Positions 31,612-60,839 of a stretch of 64,000 nt of DNA are shown one piece after another (the stretch's first letter is position 1; every line of letters begins with the position of its first letter). Source of the DNA: Halichondria panicea (Eukaryota; Porifera; Demospongiae; Suberitida; Halichondriidae); contig NC_087391.1 of assembly GCF_963675165.1 (NCBI RefSeq), positions 62,001 to 126,000 of the forward strand, written 5' to 3'. Both the position numbers and the translations under genes were made by a program. Under the pieces are notes generated by a model that saw only the letters and a list, made by a program, of their open reading frames with translations, made no database searches and had not been told where the DNA came from.

Positions 31612-34600
31612 TCAACGTCTAATGGGGAAACTCTCAGAGCTGCTTGAAATGTATCCCGACTCTCTCTTATCACTGAACAGATAGGTAGCATTACTGGCCA
31701 GCATGGCAGACGGTGTGATGGGGGGACTAGTAATATGGTCGGGAGAGCGGGGGAGGTCACTAGTGATGCTATCAGTAGCAGAGCCATACTTTGAGAACCG
31801 TGGCGGCTTCACATCTGTGCTGGTCAGTTCAATAGGGGACGAAGCTCGAGTTGTTGAAGCTGAGGTTTGCACACTACTGTTTCCATGCAGTCTGTTGGGC
31901 TTGAACTGGGTGTGCCTCTCTGCAAAGTTAGAAGTGACATGTCGATACGATGAACCTCCCCACTTCCCTCTCCTGTTCCTCATGACTGCAAGCTCAGCTT
32001 GTTTGTTCTTTGGTCTAAACGATGAACTGCTAAGCATAGAGTCTGGAGTCATTCTTGACATTTCACTGGCAGTTGTACTGAGAGCGTCATCATCTGAATG
32101 TTGTAGATACGATGATTTAGAGATTGTGGAGGGGATCATTGTATCCAGACTATCCCGTGAGCCAGTTCTGTGCAGTGGATAGTCCAACACACTTTCATCA
32201 ATATCCAAATCGTCCATTGAGCTATCCAGAGTGGCCTGTCGTGTCAGTGTGCTCGGAGGGGAGGGCGTGCTCAGTACAACTTTAGGAGTGCTTTTTAGCG
32301 ACCTCCTAGTACGAGAGTTTCTTCTATGCAGACGAGAGTCAGGTTGTTTATCTGGTGATCCTGAAGCTTGAAGGTGGTCCAGTAATAGTGAAGCCTCAGG
32401 TAGGTCAATCTCTGCATCATAATCAGTGTCTGTTGAAGTGTTAGAATAAGTGTGATAGTGGCTTGGTCGGCTGGATGGATCAGTGGGTCCATGATTCTTG
32501 TGATTGTTTTCAGGGGATGCTGGTTTCCTACGCTGTGTTCTCATGCTCCCCCTCGCTGAGGTGTTCCTACTTGTACTCGGCCCTCGACGACTTCTCATAC
32601 TGTAGCTTCGCAGTTTGCTGCGTTGAAATCCCAACTGAGGTAGTTCAAGATGGCGGTGTCTGTTACAATCTTCATCAGAGGTATTCCGTGGGCTCTCTCC
32701 GTCGCTGCCGAGGCCTTGCCTGGACACCACTTGAGATGGGGGGAGGGGCTTCACCGCGTGTTGCTTCCGGCTAGGTCTGAATGATAGCTGCTGCTTGTGT
32801 AGTCTGTTGAAGGAGGTGGGAGTAGTGGGGTCAACGTTATCGTAGCTGTAACTGAGTGAGGGCTGGGAGAGGCTGAGAGATGGGTCTCCGTGCACCTGTG
32901 TGTGTGTGGGTGTGTGAGTGTGTGTGAAGTGTGTGTGTGGGTGTGAGGAGATCTCATACAAGTGTTTGCAAATTAAAGCAGTTCTATTAAAGTGACCTCA
33001 CTAAGTCCAGACATTCTAACACATTAATTTTGTAGCTGTTATAGGACAGCAGATGATATTAATGAAATCAGTGACAATTGTGTTGTTTGCAAGTACATGC
33101 AACAAAAACCCATAAATGCACGTTATCGGGAAACTTTTACTGATTCTACAAATATCCATTTATTGTCAGAAAGGTTTCTCATAAACGATCATATCGTATT
33201 TCTCTAACAAAGCCCTGACAGTGAGCGTAGGAAGCTGGTATTGAATCAGAATAGCACATCTGTTAGTGAAGCATAGTTATGAACACAGTGGTAGAGCACT
33301 AAAGTGTGTTTATCAATTCTTGGAATGAAAGCTCTAATGGAGTTGAGGAATAGACAAAACCATCAGTGCTATATTTGATATGCAGATTAGCAAAACCATT
33401 CCAGTATGTAATGGTGAAATGTGATAAATTGTTCACAACGGTGAGAACAACGGATGATCTTTCAGGACATCAAACAAAGAAAGACTATCGTAATTAAATG
33501 CATGAATGTACAGGAGGCTGGCTAGTGGAGATTTCAAATGGAATGTAATTTGCTTCAAAACAGGCTCTGGTGGCCATAGCAATATCCACTGTGTCCACTT
33601 TACACCTGCCTAGACAGTTTTGTGCCACAAACACTATTTGCACAATTAGTTTTCTTACTGGTAATCGACCACCCACCCATTGCACTGCCTGTACTAGCAA
33701 ACGTTTAACACCCTATAAGCACATAGCTGTGTGAGGGGGCAGTGGAACAATTAGGATCTTCAGGTGAGGCCCGAGCTTAGGACAACATGACTCATTTGGG
33801 CAGTCATAATGAGATTCACAGGGCCCAAGAATGAAGAGCATGCACATGAATGCAGTCAGTCACCCGGTGACATCTGCGGTGCCATACAGAGAGCTAGGGC
33901 AAGGGGAAGTAGCCATTCATCACTGTCCAAGTGTAAGGAAATGCCTGACATAATTCTCACAAATGTGAGAAACTTACCAGCTAACCTTACACAATTAACA
34001 AACATGCACAATGCACTACCACTCACCAAAGTGTTCACTCGATGGTCTCTGTAAGAGAGGTCCTCTTGACTGGATCCTGGCAGCTGTCTCCTTTGCCTGT
34101 ACTGATCACCCTCCCAATCATTGGGTTGAGAGCTGGATCCGTCCGGAAACATCCCATCATGCATAGAGTGAGCGCTTTGTGGACGGCCAGGCCAACTAGG
34201 AGGCACAGAGCAATGACTAGCACGACTGACAGAGCGATCAATGGGGAAATCAAAGCTGTACTGCAATCGTATATCCTGGGGTATGAAGTGATCGTTCACC
34301 ACCTCCTCTTTAGTAGCATCATCCATGCTGGTCCATTGCACGTGTTCTTGCTTGACTGTCTCCTTCTCCAGTTCTATAGAGCGAGCCATGGAGCCCAAGG
34401 ACTTGAGGTAGCCTTGCAACACACTGTTGACCTCCTTACGTCTCTGAGCAGGCTGTGCAGGAGTGCGTTTAGGTCTCGGTAGAGAGGCGAATCCTGTAAT
34501 GTGCAAACATACAATAAGCTCAAACCACATCTAGACACAACATGCACATCTATGCTGCTTGCATGGCTATGTGCTTGCCTACAGTTACAGCTACCTACCA

Positions 34601-34794
34601 TCAGTGACATAGGTCTTTGGAGATGAGACTTGTGGTTGTGAGTTAGCTGCAGAATAGGAGGACTGCTTCACATATGCCAGCCCCATTGATGCTGCTTTGC
34701 TGAGTGGGGATCTTGTATTGGAGGAGATTGATCTCTGAGTCTCTGGCTTGCGAGGGTAGCCGCTACGACGACCACCAAATGCGCTGATATCCAT
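31612..34794 (-). CDS. DUF4706 / C1orf198-like protein of unknown function
   Basis: Three exons: 34599-34794, 34027-34493, 31612-32895; sum 1947 nt, 648 aa. After a Ser-rich N-terminus, residues of about 85-135 (LKSLGSMARSIELEKETVKQ, VQWTSMDDATKEEVVNDHFI) match by eye the pattern of the DUF4706 region in human C1orf198 (a [20 protein letters not shown]-like block, then a W and DEIIDRCLV). No biochemical role is established for that family that I can assert. The remaining 500 residues are Ser/Arg/Pro-rich and disordered, with acidic D-rich patches (SMDDLDIDESVLDY) and many phosphosite-like SP/RxxS motifs. The 1.1-kb second intron is unusually long for this locus. It is divergent from the TEX55-like gene, 180 bp apart. 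Confidence 0.65.
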
Positions 34795-34974
34795 AGCTTG
34801 CACTGTACAGTAGTAGAAGCAAAGTGCTTGTGTATAGCTCGAGAAACAAGATAGCTAATAATAAAGTCTAGTGGGTAACCGCAAACTCGCAACAATGTGG
34901 CTTTTTATAAATGCTGCATCGCCGCGGGAGGGGGAGGGGCTCGTAGCGGTATTACGTGTGTACGTGTAAACACA

Positions 34975-35438
34975 ATGTCTGCAAAGGATAATGAAGGATG
35001 TCAGGCCTTTTCTCAAGCTACTGACTCAGTTCCATCACGAGAGCACATAGAGCAAGCGGCGGCCATAGCTGCTAATGTCATTGATGGGCAGAAATCCATT
35101 GGACAGAGCATGCAAGATCCGTACACAGCCTCTGTACACTACCTGGAGAAGCATCGGATTGTGGAAATATTTCAGGTAACTATGGAAACCCTATAGCTTG
35201 CTTTGAAGTACCCAGAACTTCCTAACAAATTCACAAGTATGCCCTTTTTGAAGGTGTTACAATACTGCTCACACGTTGTATCCTGTATGGTTACAAGATG
35301 CTTTGTACACTCCTCCCCTTACAGAACCTAACCTCCCGAATAGCGTATGAGAGACCTGAAGACCCACTGGAGTTCATGCTCACTGAAATAGACAAAGTAA
35401 AGAATGGAGAGAAACTACCAGAACTAAAAACAAAATAA
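34975..35438 (+). CDS. TEX55-like protein with RIIa/Dpy-30-type domain
   Basis: Two exons, 34975-35175 and 35325-35438; sum 315 nt, 104 aa. The C-terminal half (QDPYTASVHYLEKHRIVEIF, then NLTSRIAYERPEDPLEFML) follows the pattern of the C-terminus of vertebrate TEX55 (C3orf30) and, more widely, the RIIa/Dpy-30 dimerisation fold that docks AKAP-type helices in flagellar radial spokes and other complexes (…HxIxxxF…L…KPxDPxxFL…). The N-terminal 40 residues are polar. It is far smaller than TEX55 and may represent the ancestral compact form. Its promoter is shared with the DUF4706-like gene. Ciliary or sperm-flagellar function is inferred from the domain type only. Confidence 0.65.
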
Positions 35439-35869
35439 CATAATTCTTTAATTATAGCGCACGTATGTTTTTATAACATGTCATCCAATACATCCCATGC
35501 ACTGAATCCACGAGTCAAAATCCAAGAGAATGTGGCTAGAAGCCTGCTATAACAAACCTTGTTTGTACTTGCAATCGTCGAGCAGTTACAGCAATAATAC
35601 ACATGTACACTGGACCATCTACTATACCATCTACCTCGCTTGCTCATGCGTGCCGAGACATAAAAATTGCAAGACAAACTGACAAACAGAATCATGTAAA
35701 GGTTTACAGGTCAATTGTTGTAATTCAGCACAAGTATTACAAAGGGAAACAGTAATTAGAGGCAATGTTAAATTATAAACTTCTACGACCAATTTGAATC
35801 AAACAAAACTATATCTCTGATTGTCAATAGTTCACTATATCACGTATGTACAGTCATGTGATGTTCATC
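35439..35869. other. Convergent spacer, TEX55-like and EML genes
   Basis: These 431 AT-rich bases hold the two 3' UTRs. I see no other gene or clear repeat. Confidence 0.5.
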
Positions 35870-52886
<17,017 letters not shown>

Positions 52887-53385
52887 TCTCAAACTATTAG
52901 TCTAGTTATTATTGTGTTTATTTTGTATCAATTGTTCACAATTATTATAATTCCACATAAAATATTCTTTGTGCGTACAAAATTAATGAAGTGTAACAAG
53001 CAAAGTGTTTAATCATTCAATGTCAGGGTTAGGGACACTCTACTGTAGCTGGGCTTCATTTGTGCAGGATAATCAGTCCCTGTAGAGAAAGAAAGCTATC
53101 GTGAACAGAAGCATGTCTCCAAGGAAACGGTGAATGGGGAGAGTCAATGGTTCACAGAAACACTATGTCTCGTATAATTATACAAAGAGTAGCTATGTGG
53201 ACATGTATAGCCAAGCCAGGTACTTAGTAGCTATGTGGACATGTATAGCCAAGCCAGGTACTTAGTAGCTATGTGGACATGTATAAGCTACTTAGAAAAT
53301 AAGCTTTTAAATTATTACAGTACACAATAACTTTGGGATAATTATGAGTGTACATAACACATAACACATAACAGTGGTGAGGCTA
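52887..53385. other. Convergent spacer, CNRIP1-like and ZFYVE21-like
   Basis: This spacer contains a 38-bp unit (GTAGCTATGTGGACATGTAT plus AGCCAAGCCAGGTACTTA) repeated about three times at 53189-53285, and AT-rich 3' UTR sequence. No gene is seen. Confidence 0.6.
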
Positions 53386-54980
53386 CTATTCCCTGACCTT
53401 CTTGAGTGCTCTGAGCCACTCGGTGGCCTGCTTCCTAGAGTGAGAGGGGGCGGGCACTAGGGAAAGCTTGTGTTCCCCTCCTCCAACCTTGTAGGTCACC
53501 TCCAGTCCTATGTGCTTTTGACTGCTGCTTGATCTCTTGCGAGTACCCTCTTCAGCTGGGTGTGTGTGTGGGGTGTGTGTGTGTATGTGGGGTGCGTGTG
53601 TGTGTATGTGTGGGTGAGGGGGGCTTTGACAAGTAAAATACATCACTTTTAATTGGCATATGTACACACCCGCCCACTCACTAGTACCAACCACCCACTC
53701 ACTAGTCAAACAGCTGGACCCACCCGCCCACTCACCAGGCTCCTCGTCTGAGATGGTCTTGACCTCGAGGATGTGCTTCATGTTGATAGGGAAGTGATCA
53801 TTGGAGATGACGATCTGCTTATGGTCGTTGCTCAACTTGCAATGGTACACCACTGTCTGGTCGGGAGTGTCTGACAAGTGGAAGTGGGCACCTTGTGTGG
53901 AGGGAGGGAGGGGGGGGTGAAGAGTTGCAATGTAATACAACTATTGCTCGTAAGGGTTATGGCAGCTACACTAGACAAGGTACATGTGATGCATATGCAA
54001 TGTACTACGCACTGAACTAAGTTCTGGCAATCTATTTTGATAGCTTGGAAGGAGATCTTTCAAGTAGTACGCTCAAATCACATTTATTGGAGGCTTAATT
54101 TTGTCCTAATACTACAGTAGCTCACCATGTACTAGGTGCTTGACCTGTGTGCTCAGGAACTCCTCCTCACTGCGTACTATAGGCAGACACTTTGAGCAGA
54201 TGAGCACAGGGTCAACATAGCCCATCCTACTCAGGCTGTTCTTCTCACAGCAGTCTCCACACACAACGTCTCCACAGCGACGGCAGTGGTGCTACACAAT
54301 CAATAATATGAATATCAATCAAATTCAGTGATGGCCAGAAACAAAGGCTAGAGATTAGTACAGTTGCATATTATTTTAGGCCTCCAGGATTACTACAGTA
54401 TAACAGACACAACAAAGTGGGCGTGGTTGTTAGCGAAACACTGGAACTAAACTAGACGCACTCACTCTCCTGATGAGGAGGCTGAACTGGGCCCGGCATT
54501 GATCACACGCAGGGCTCTGTGTGTGTGTGTGGGGGGGGGGAGCTCCATGACGATACACTAAACAAATGTTATATTTTCAATTTTAATGTGTACGAATCAC
54601 AACAATGCAATCTAATCGTAAACAGACAACATATAATATATGGAGAAGGGAAGTTAAGGAAATGTATAGGGAAATACACTGAACAAGCACTAGAGCTACA
54701 GGCAAGCTCTTACCTTCTCATCTGGGTGCCAGACTGGCTCTGCCATATCAAATAGTGAAGCTTCTCCCACCATTCTTAGGCCTCGCCAAGTGTACTGCAC
54801 AGTCTTTAGTGCCCCAGTCGCCTCTTCTTGTTGGGCAGCCATTGAATGTAGCCTCTCTTTAGGTCTTGGAAGGAACTCTACTGGATGCTCGGAGTAAGCC
54901 GTGGTTAGGGTTGTGGTTGACGTCACATTACCAGTGTTGACACACGCACCATACCAAGAGCCAGACACAGCAAAACTCAT
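53386..54980 (-). CDS. ZFYVE21: ZFYVE21-like FYVE zinc-finger protein
   Basis: Five exons: 54714-54980, 54466-54516, 54126-54291, 53736-53891, 53386-53555; sum 810 nt, 269 aa. The N-terminal 65 residues are variable. GLRMVGEASLFDMAEPVWHPDEK then leads into a FYVE finger, with CDQC, RRHHCRRCGDVVCGDCC and the closing CSKC supplying the eight zinc ligands and the basic R-x-H-H-C-R phosphoinositide site. A C-terminal PH-like domain follows (VVYHCKLSNDHKQIVISN, HILEVKTI, ATEWLRALKK). This order matches ZFYVE21 (ZF21), an endosome- and focal-adhesion-linked PI3P-binding protein (human 234 aa). A fragment of the palindromic element (54015-54100) lies in the third intron. It is the only gene that breaks the strand alternation, followed by another minus-strand gene. 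Confidence 0.88.
54015..54100. repeat. Fragment of palindromic family, ZFYVE21-like intron
   Basis: GATAGCTTGGAAGGAGATCT and TTCAAGTAGTACGCTCAAAT match one arm of the intronic palindromic family. The second arm is missing. Confidence 0.55.
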
Positions 54981-55097
54981 TATTCAACAGAGAGATTCAT
55001 AAAGTGACAGCAGCAATGAATGAATAACATTACAAAACTTCCTGATAAATACACCATGCCATTATACACAGGAACTATCAATGCACGCACAGTTTGA

Positions 55098-56619
55098 CTA
55101 TACTGTCAGCACAGAAAAAATGCTATCGATATCATTAGAGTTATTGATATCAGATGTCATTGGTTGCACAGCAGCAATGTCAAATAGTTGTTGATGGTGA
55201 CTCTTATTAGGCCCAGCAACGAGGGGTTGGATCTTGACAACACGAGCAGCTGCACAGTACCTCCACGGGTTGCACCTCTTCACACAAGCCAGCCTCACTC
55301 TGAAGCAAGTCTGAAATCTTTTAGTTTTTAGATACCGTGGGCATCTGATTCTCAATGGTGCTAATCCTCTCCCAGTTTTGACTAGACATGTTATCGCATT
55401 TGGTCTTCTAATTCGTCGGTTCCTTTTTGAATTCAAATCTGCGACTTGAGAGTCTTTAATTTTTGATTTTATATGGGCAACTGCAGGCAGCAGGCTGCAT
55501 GCAGTGTACATGTTCTGTGGAGGAGGTGATGCCTTCGCAACTTCTTTTACAGGAGATTGCACTTCACTAGGAATCTTGGTACCTGAATCAAGGGAGTAAC
55601 CACAAGGGAGTGCATGAATGCCACTACTCTAGACACTAAACTAATCACCCACACTATCAGCTGATATAGTAAGCACCACCATAGTGGCACTACTCACAAC
55701 TGATTCGCAGCACAGCTGTTCCCAGGCCCTCCTCATCCTGCGCTGTTCCCAGGCCATCCTCAGCGGAGGCAGGGAGTGGCTCAGTGAGGTAGTGCCTGTG
55801 CCTGTGGGAGAGGCTACTCACGACAGAGGAGAGCTAGAGAGTAATATTCCATAATTGCCAATTGAATGACAAAAGAACGTACTGGTTTGTTGTCAGGGAG
55901 GTGGTTTTGAAGCATTGAATAAGTCACTGAAATTGCATGCAAGTGATAGCGAAGGCAATACCTGCATGACATGAATAAGACAAAGTCAATGGATTAAATA
56001 GCAGGAATTATCTGGAGTTATTTTAGTTACCATAATCGGCTGAGTGATGACACCATGAGCAAGTTGAATGGGATGAAGAGACTCATACATAGCCGTGTGT
56101 GAACATCACTGCAGGGGAAGAAACAATTAAACTTTTGTTGCATTTTAACTTTATATGCATGAGAACTTACGTAAAAGTGATCTCAATGAACTCTAGCAGA
56201 TGTGCTGTAGAGTGTGCACATTCAGTCAGTCTATTGGAGAATTGGCTGATGCATTTAGTACCTTCAATTGACAAAGATTCAGATCTGTAGTGCAAAAATT
56301 TATATCCTAATTAATACATAATTATTCGTTAACACTCACCCTTGAGGCAAAGATTTCCACACCTTTTTGACGTGATTGGACAAGGACACAGCTTGATATT
56401 TATGCAAGTCTTTGCTCACCTAAGCATTGATGCATAGCTCACACACAGATGATGAGAGAAGACACTCGGTACCCGCAGAAGTCTCTGGAAGGATTTGTCT
56501 CTTCGATGTTGATTCTTTCCTCTGTACAGCAGCTTGGAGAACACTTGCAGTTCCCTCCATACAATACCCAGGCTCAGCTTTTGCATGGAAGCATAAACTC
56601 CTTTTCTGAGGCTCTCCAT
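55098..56619 (-). CDS. NEPRO: NEPRO-like (nucleolus and neural progenitor protein)
   Basis: Seven exons: 56473-56619, 56340-56419, 56171-56284, 56031-56108, 55883-55961, 55698-55833, 55098-55582; sum 1119 nt, 372 aa. The N-terminus (LGIVWRELQVFSKLLYRGKN, then QHRRDKSFQRLLRV) follows the opening of vertebrate NEPRO (C3orf17), which has an LL-W-EL-VF-RLLY-NKNQHR-like block. A helical segment continues to PDNKPLSSVVSSLSHRHR, and a basic C-terminal region rich in Arg/Cys (CLVKTGRGLAPLRIRCPRYL) suits a nucleolar protein. Human NEPRO acts in ribosome/RNase MRP-linked nucleolar functions. The first intron is only 53 bp, yet needed: reading through meets a stop, and splicing extends the conserved LLRV block in frame. 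Identity is by pattern, not alignment. Confidence 0.62.
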
Positions 56620-56796
56620 AATAGCAAGCTAGCGCTATCATGCAAAAGCAAACACAACATGTGGTAGGTAATTAATGGTGTGTATGGAGGCAATAAAGAT
56701 TTTCGGTGTATAAAAGAAGATTGGGTGGGTTCGAGGCAATAAAGGTTGTGGAAAAGAAAAAGATAATGTGGGGTGATATTCGAAAATTTACTGCGG

Positions 56797-57831
56797 ATGA
56801 GAGGCAATAAAGGTTGTCAACGCCATGTGGATTTTCTAATGGAGCACATCAAGATGGCGTCCAATCCTGAGGAGAAAGCTAATGTAGAAGATTCCGTAGA
56901 GAGAGCGCAATGGGAGCCTACGCACGAGTGGGAGTCAAGACTCAAGTTTGTAGAGGACAATCTGGAAAGGCATACTTTAGAGAAAGCAACACAACTTTCA
57001 ATTGTCTGGGCAAACATGAATTTCCTGGGCTGCCGTTATCCAGTGAATACAGAGTCCCTTGTGTCGTGGTACCCTCTGCCCAGTCTGGATGAACTCCGCG
57101 AGAGAAGAAATCGTCATCCAATTAAGAGAAAGTCTCAGAAATTGTCGGAGAATATTGACGGACCCTCTGAACCCAAGAAACCGGCTCCGTCGCAACAAGA
57201 TGTTAGTGATCTCATCTCTTCAATTCGCTCAAAGACAGAGCCGCCTCGTGTTGCTCTTGGGCTGGTGGAGTCCATTGCAAGGAAGCTGTGTTTGTGTGTC
57301 AAGTGTATTGGGAAATGTGAGAACACCGTAGTGAAAGTTCAGAGGGTGCTGGAGAAGCACACTGCATTGTGTAACGAACCCGTGGAGATGACCTTTAACG
57401 AGTCATCAGAAGGTCATGTGTGTGTGCTCATGTTTCGTGACAAGGCTGTCATGGAGAGGACTGAAAGCAAGAAGAAAGATGCCAAGTCAGCAGTTTGTGC
57501 CGAGCTTATGAGAAAAGTTGAAGAATGGCAGGAAGCCAACCAACTGCCACCGTGCAAAAATACGACACCATCCACCCCTCACGACTATCCGCCCCCTCGA
57601 AACGAGTATCCTCACTATGGCAACTCATATCCGCCTCCGAATGCCTATAATCGCCCCCGATATCCCTCACACTCTCACAGCCACCAACCCACTAACTCCT
57701 ATGCACCACGGAACGATCGACCTTCGCGACCTCCGTATCAGGAAAGGGCTAATTACTATATGCCCCCTCCATCAAGAGGAGCTGGTAACCATGGCTACAG
57801 GGGAGGATATAATCAAGGCTCTTATTATTGA
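56797..57831 (+). CDS. XTBD (XRN2-binding) protein, CDKN2AIP-like
   Basis: Single exon. The first ATG is at 56797 (344 aa); in-frame ATGs at 56839 and 56854 (MASNPEEKANVEDS) are equally possible starts. Residues around 45-85 (WEPTHEWESRLKFVEDN, then ATQLSIVWANMNFLGCRYP) are an XTBD domain, the module by which CDKN2AIP, CDKN2AIPNL and NKRF hold the nuclear 5'-3' exonuclease XRN2. A second region (LGLVESIARKLCLCVKCIGK to DAKSAVCAELMRKVEEWQ) has the spacing of a double-stranded-RNA-binding-like domain (…SKKDAKSAVCAELM…). The tail is rich in Pro, Tyr, Asn and Arg (PPPNAYNRPRYP), ending in an RGG-like GYRGGYNQGSYY. The nearby NEPRO-like gene is also nucleolar. Confidence 0.8.
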   Translation: MRGNKGCQRHVDFLMEHIKMASNPEEKANVEDSVERAQWEPTHEWESRLKFVEDNLERHTLEKATQLSIVWANMNFLGCRYPVNTESLVSWYPLPSLDELRERRNRHPIKRKSQKLSENIDGPSEPKKPAPSQQDVSDLISSIRSKTEPPRVALGLVESIARKLCLCVKCIGKCENTVVKVQRVLEKHTALCNEPVEMTFNESSEGHVCVLMFRDKAVMERTESKKKDAKSAVCAELMRKVEEWQEANQLPPCKNTTPSTPHDYPPPRNEYPHYGNSYPPPNAYNRPRYPSHSHSHQPTNSYAPRNDRPSRPPYQERANYYMPPPSRGAGNHGYRGGYNQGSYY

Positions 57832-57963
57832 CAGTAGATATTATTTTATTAAGACAGGTAATGTGTACTTTCAATTGTTTTCCCATCATAATTTTTCTAT
57901 TTGAACTATATAATTATATGTTTTGCACATTTATTCTCTGCATTTTATCAAAATAAGTTAATT

Positions 57964-58588
57964 CTATTCTTGTCTTTGCTTTGTTTGAGTCTTTGGCCAT
58001 GCTACCAACATCCATATGATTGATAAACCTGTGTGAATAACAGATACATGCTTTAGAGTTTAAAAATTGGATACTTACTTGATATTACAAATGGGGAAAT
58101 AGTTCCGACGTTGATTCCTGCTGTGCCAGTAACCATGGTTTCTGTTATGAAGTGTCCCAGAGCCAGTATGAATGAGAACAGTGTGATTGTGTGGAGACCT
58201 TGACTAGTCGGGGAGATGGCAAACACTATCCTCACCACCCCAGCTAGGAGAGTCCAATTGGCAAACATTCGAGAGAACAAGGGGGTGACTGTGTGTGTGG
58301 GGGGGTGTGGGGGTGGTTGCTGTGTGTGTGTGTGGGTGGTTACTGTGTGTGTGTGTGGGTGGTTACTGTGTGTGTGTGGGGGGGAACACCACTGCAAACC
58401 ATGGAGTGAGCTGCACTTGCAGCAAAAGGGGGGTGGGGCTTGTCATGCTAGATACCTTGCTCTGGTTCCAGTGTGTAGATCCTTGTGGCAGCCATAGTAG
58501 TATCCCAGTAGCATTGAGCAGCGCTTAGCAAGGCTACACTACCCACAACACCCACCCAGACTCGCAGAGAACTCAGTAGAAAACCCAT
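57964..58588 (-). CDS. ERG28: ERG28 sterol-synthesis scaffold
   Basis: Three exons: 58456-58588, 58079-58288, 57964-58028; sum 408 nt, 135 aa against 140 in human. ERG28 is a four-span ER membrane protein that tethers the C-4 demethylation enzymes (SC4MOL, NSDHL, HSD17B7 equivalents). The protein starts MGFLLSSLRVWVGVVGSVAL and has LFSRMFANWTLLAGVVRIVF, LHTITLFSFILALGHFITET (human LWTFLLALGHFLSELFV) and SSLSIIWMLVAWPK at the last span. Codons continue across both introns. The stop of the XTBD gene lies 132 bp away, and its start is 100 bp from TKFC. Confidence 0.9.
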
Positions 58589-58688
58589 CTTCTTGTGAGA
58601 GGTCGTAAGGCTTCTACAACTAGCTCTAGCTGCAATGGGCTGATGATTTTATGATCACCTGTTTATCTCATGAATCTCATTAGCTGCC

Positions 58689-60775
58689 ATGTCTAAGAAG
58701 CTGTTGAACAGAGTGGAGGATGTGGTGGATGAGGCTCTGGAGGGGATGGTGGCAGTGTATCCTGGCCTAACCAGACTAATAGGACACAGGGTCATCCTCC
58801 GAACAGACACACCCACTCTCGTCAAAGAAGGAAAGGTATAAAAATCATGCCAACAGATTGACCTTTCATCCAGGTACTAGGTGACACTTCTGTCTGGTGG
58901 TGGGAGTGGTCATGAGCCTGCCCATGCCGGCTATGTAGGGAGGGGGATGTTGACGGCAGCCATAGCAGGAGGTGTGTTTACCTCCCCTCCTGTGTCCTCC
59001 ATCTTAGCGGCACTCCGAGCCATCCGAAGCCCTGGGGGGTCTCTCATGATATTCAAGAACTACACTGGAGATCGACTCAACTTTGGAATAGCTCTGGAAC
59101 AGGCTCGTAGTGAGGGGGCGGATGTGAGAATGGTGATTGTGGGGGAGGACACTGCCCTGCCCACACTGGGTCACTCTGTAACTGGGAGGCGGGGTCTGTG
59201 TGGAGCATTACTAGTGCATAAGGTGAGAGGTCGGTCAATTTATGGCTTCATGCTTTTATTATTATGTCTTGGACGATTTAAATTGCCACTCAATCTCGTT
59301 GTTTGTGTAGGTGGCTGGGGCTCTAGCTGAGAAAGGTTGTAGTCTGGAGGAGGTGGTCGTTGCTGCTCAGAGAGTAGCTGATAGTATTGGTGAGTGAGTG
59401 GATACAATTGACGCACACACACACACACACACACCCACACACAGGTACTATGAGTGTGAGTCTGTCTCCGTGTAGTGTACCTGGGCAGACACCAACCTTC
59501 TCTCTGGGGGAGGATGAGATGGAATTGGGGCTTGGTATCCATGGTGAGGCTGGAGCCAAAAGAACTAAAGTAAGAGGCAATCATGACATTGCTACTTATA
59601 AGTTATCTGTGGCACTAGGTCCAGCCAGCTAATGCAGTAGTGAAGATGATGGTGGATCAAATACTCTCCAAGGAGCCTGGTTTCAACTACTTCACAGCGG
59701 ACAAAGGTTTGTTCCAATGTACACCTGCTCTCCATAAGCCCCCCCCCACACAGGGTCCAAGATTGCCCTGATAGTGAACAACCTGGGGGGTACGTCTAAT
59801 CTTGAGCTAGCTGTGATGGCCAATGCAGCCATAAGGTACCTAGGTGAGTACACATCGTCAACATAATGTCTATAATGTAATATTCTGTTTCTGTGCAGTG
59901 GATGTGTGTCAGTTTGAGGTAGTCCGAGTGTACATGGCAACTCTGATGACATCACTGGAGATGGGCGGGGTCTCTCTGACACTACTCAACAATGCAGACT
60001 CATGGACCGACTCTCTAGGTAATGTACACACAAAGCCTAGCCTTGATCATCTGTTTGAAATGGACCTGTTTCGATAGCTACGTTTGAGTCCATAACTTAG
60101 AATTAGGATTAATTAATGTAATCAATCAATCACTGTAGATCTCCCCACTACTGCTCCTGGGTGGCCAACTTCCTCTGTGGGTGTGGATGGTGATATGACC
60201 AGAGTTGACTCCACCCCTATCCCTTGTCCGACAGGGGGACAGGAACAAACTAAGACCTCTAGCACTCCCCCTCCCACCACTAACATTGGTGAGTGTCGTA
60301 CAGCCAGTGTGTGTGTGTCTCTAGCCATCATCTCAGGAGTGGTCATGAAGAGGTGTGTGTGTGTGATGTGTGAAGCTCTATTATCTCATGAGGAGGAGTT
60401 GAATGCACTGGACAGGGCTAGTGGAGATGGGGATTGTGGGAGCACTCTTCGTGCCGGGGCAGAAGGTGGGTATGGCACTATCCTCGTCTCGTCATTGTAT
60501 CCTCCACTACAGCTCTTCAACTTGCTATACCACAGATAGCGTGGGATAGTCCTCGTGAGGCGCTGGTTGCCATGGCGAATGTGGTAGGCGTGATGGGGGG
60601 AAGCTCTGGAGCAGTAAGCACAGTGCGCATGTGATGCTCTCTGAAATGTCTGTTTCTGTAGTTGTATTGTCTATTTCTGAGTGGTGGATCAGTGGCTTTG
60701 GAGGACCCCACTACTCCATTGTCCTGGGCTGAGGCCATGAGAGCTGGCATGGAGGCTATCATCAAGTGAGCTCAA

Positions 60776-60839
<64 letters not shown>

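Noticed and set aside
60289-60370. Possible extra intron in TKFC exon 8 (GTGAGTGTCG ... TCTCTAG)
   Set aside because: The intron would be only 36 bp, and the frame is open without it; the unspliced segment links two conserved domains. It may still be alternatively spliced.
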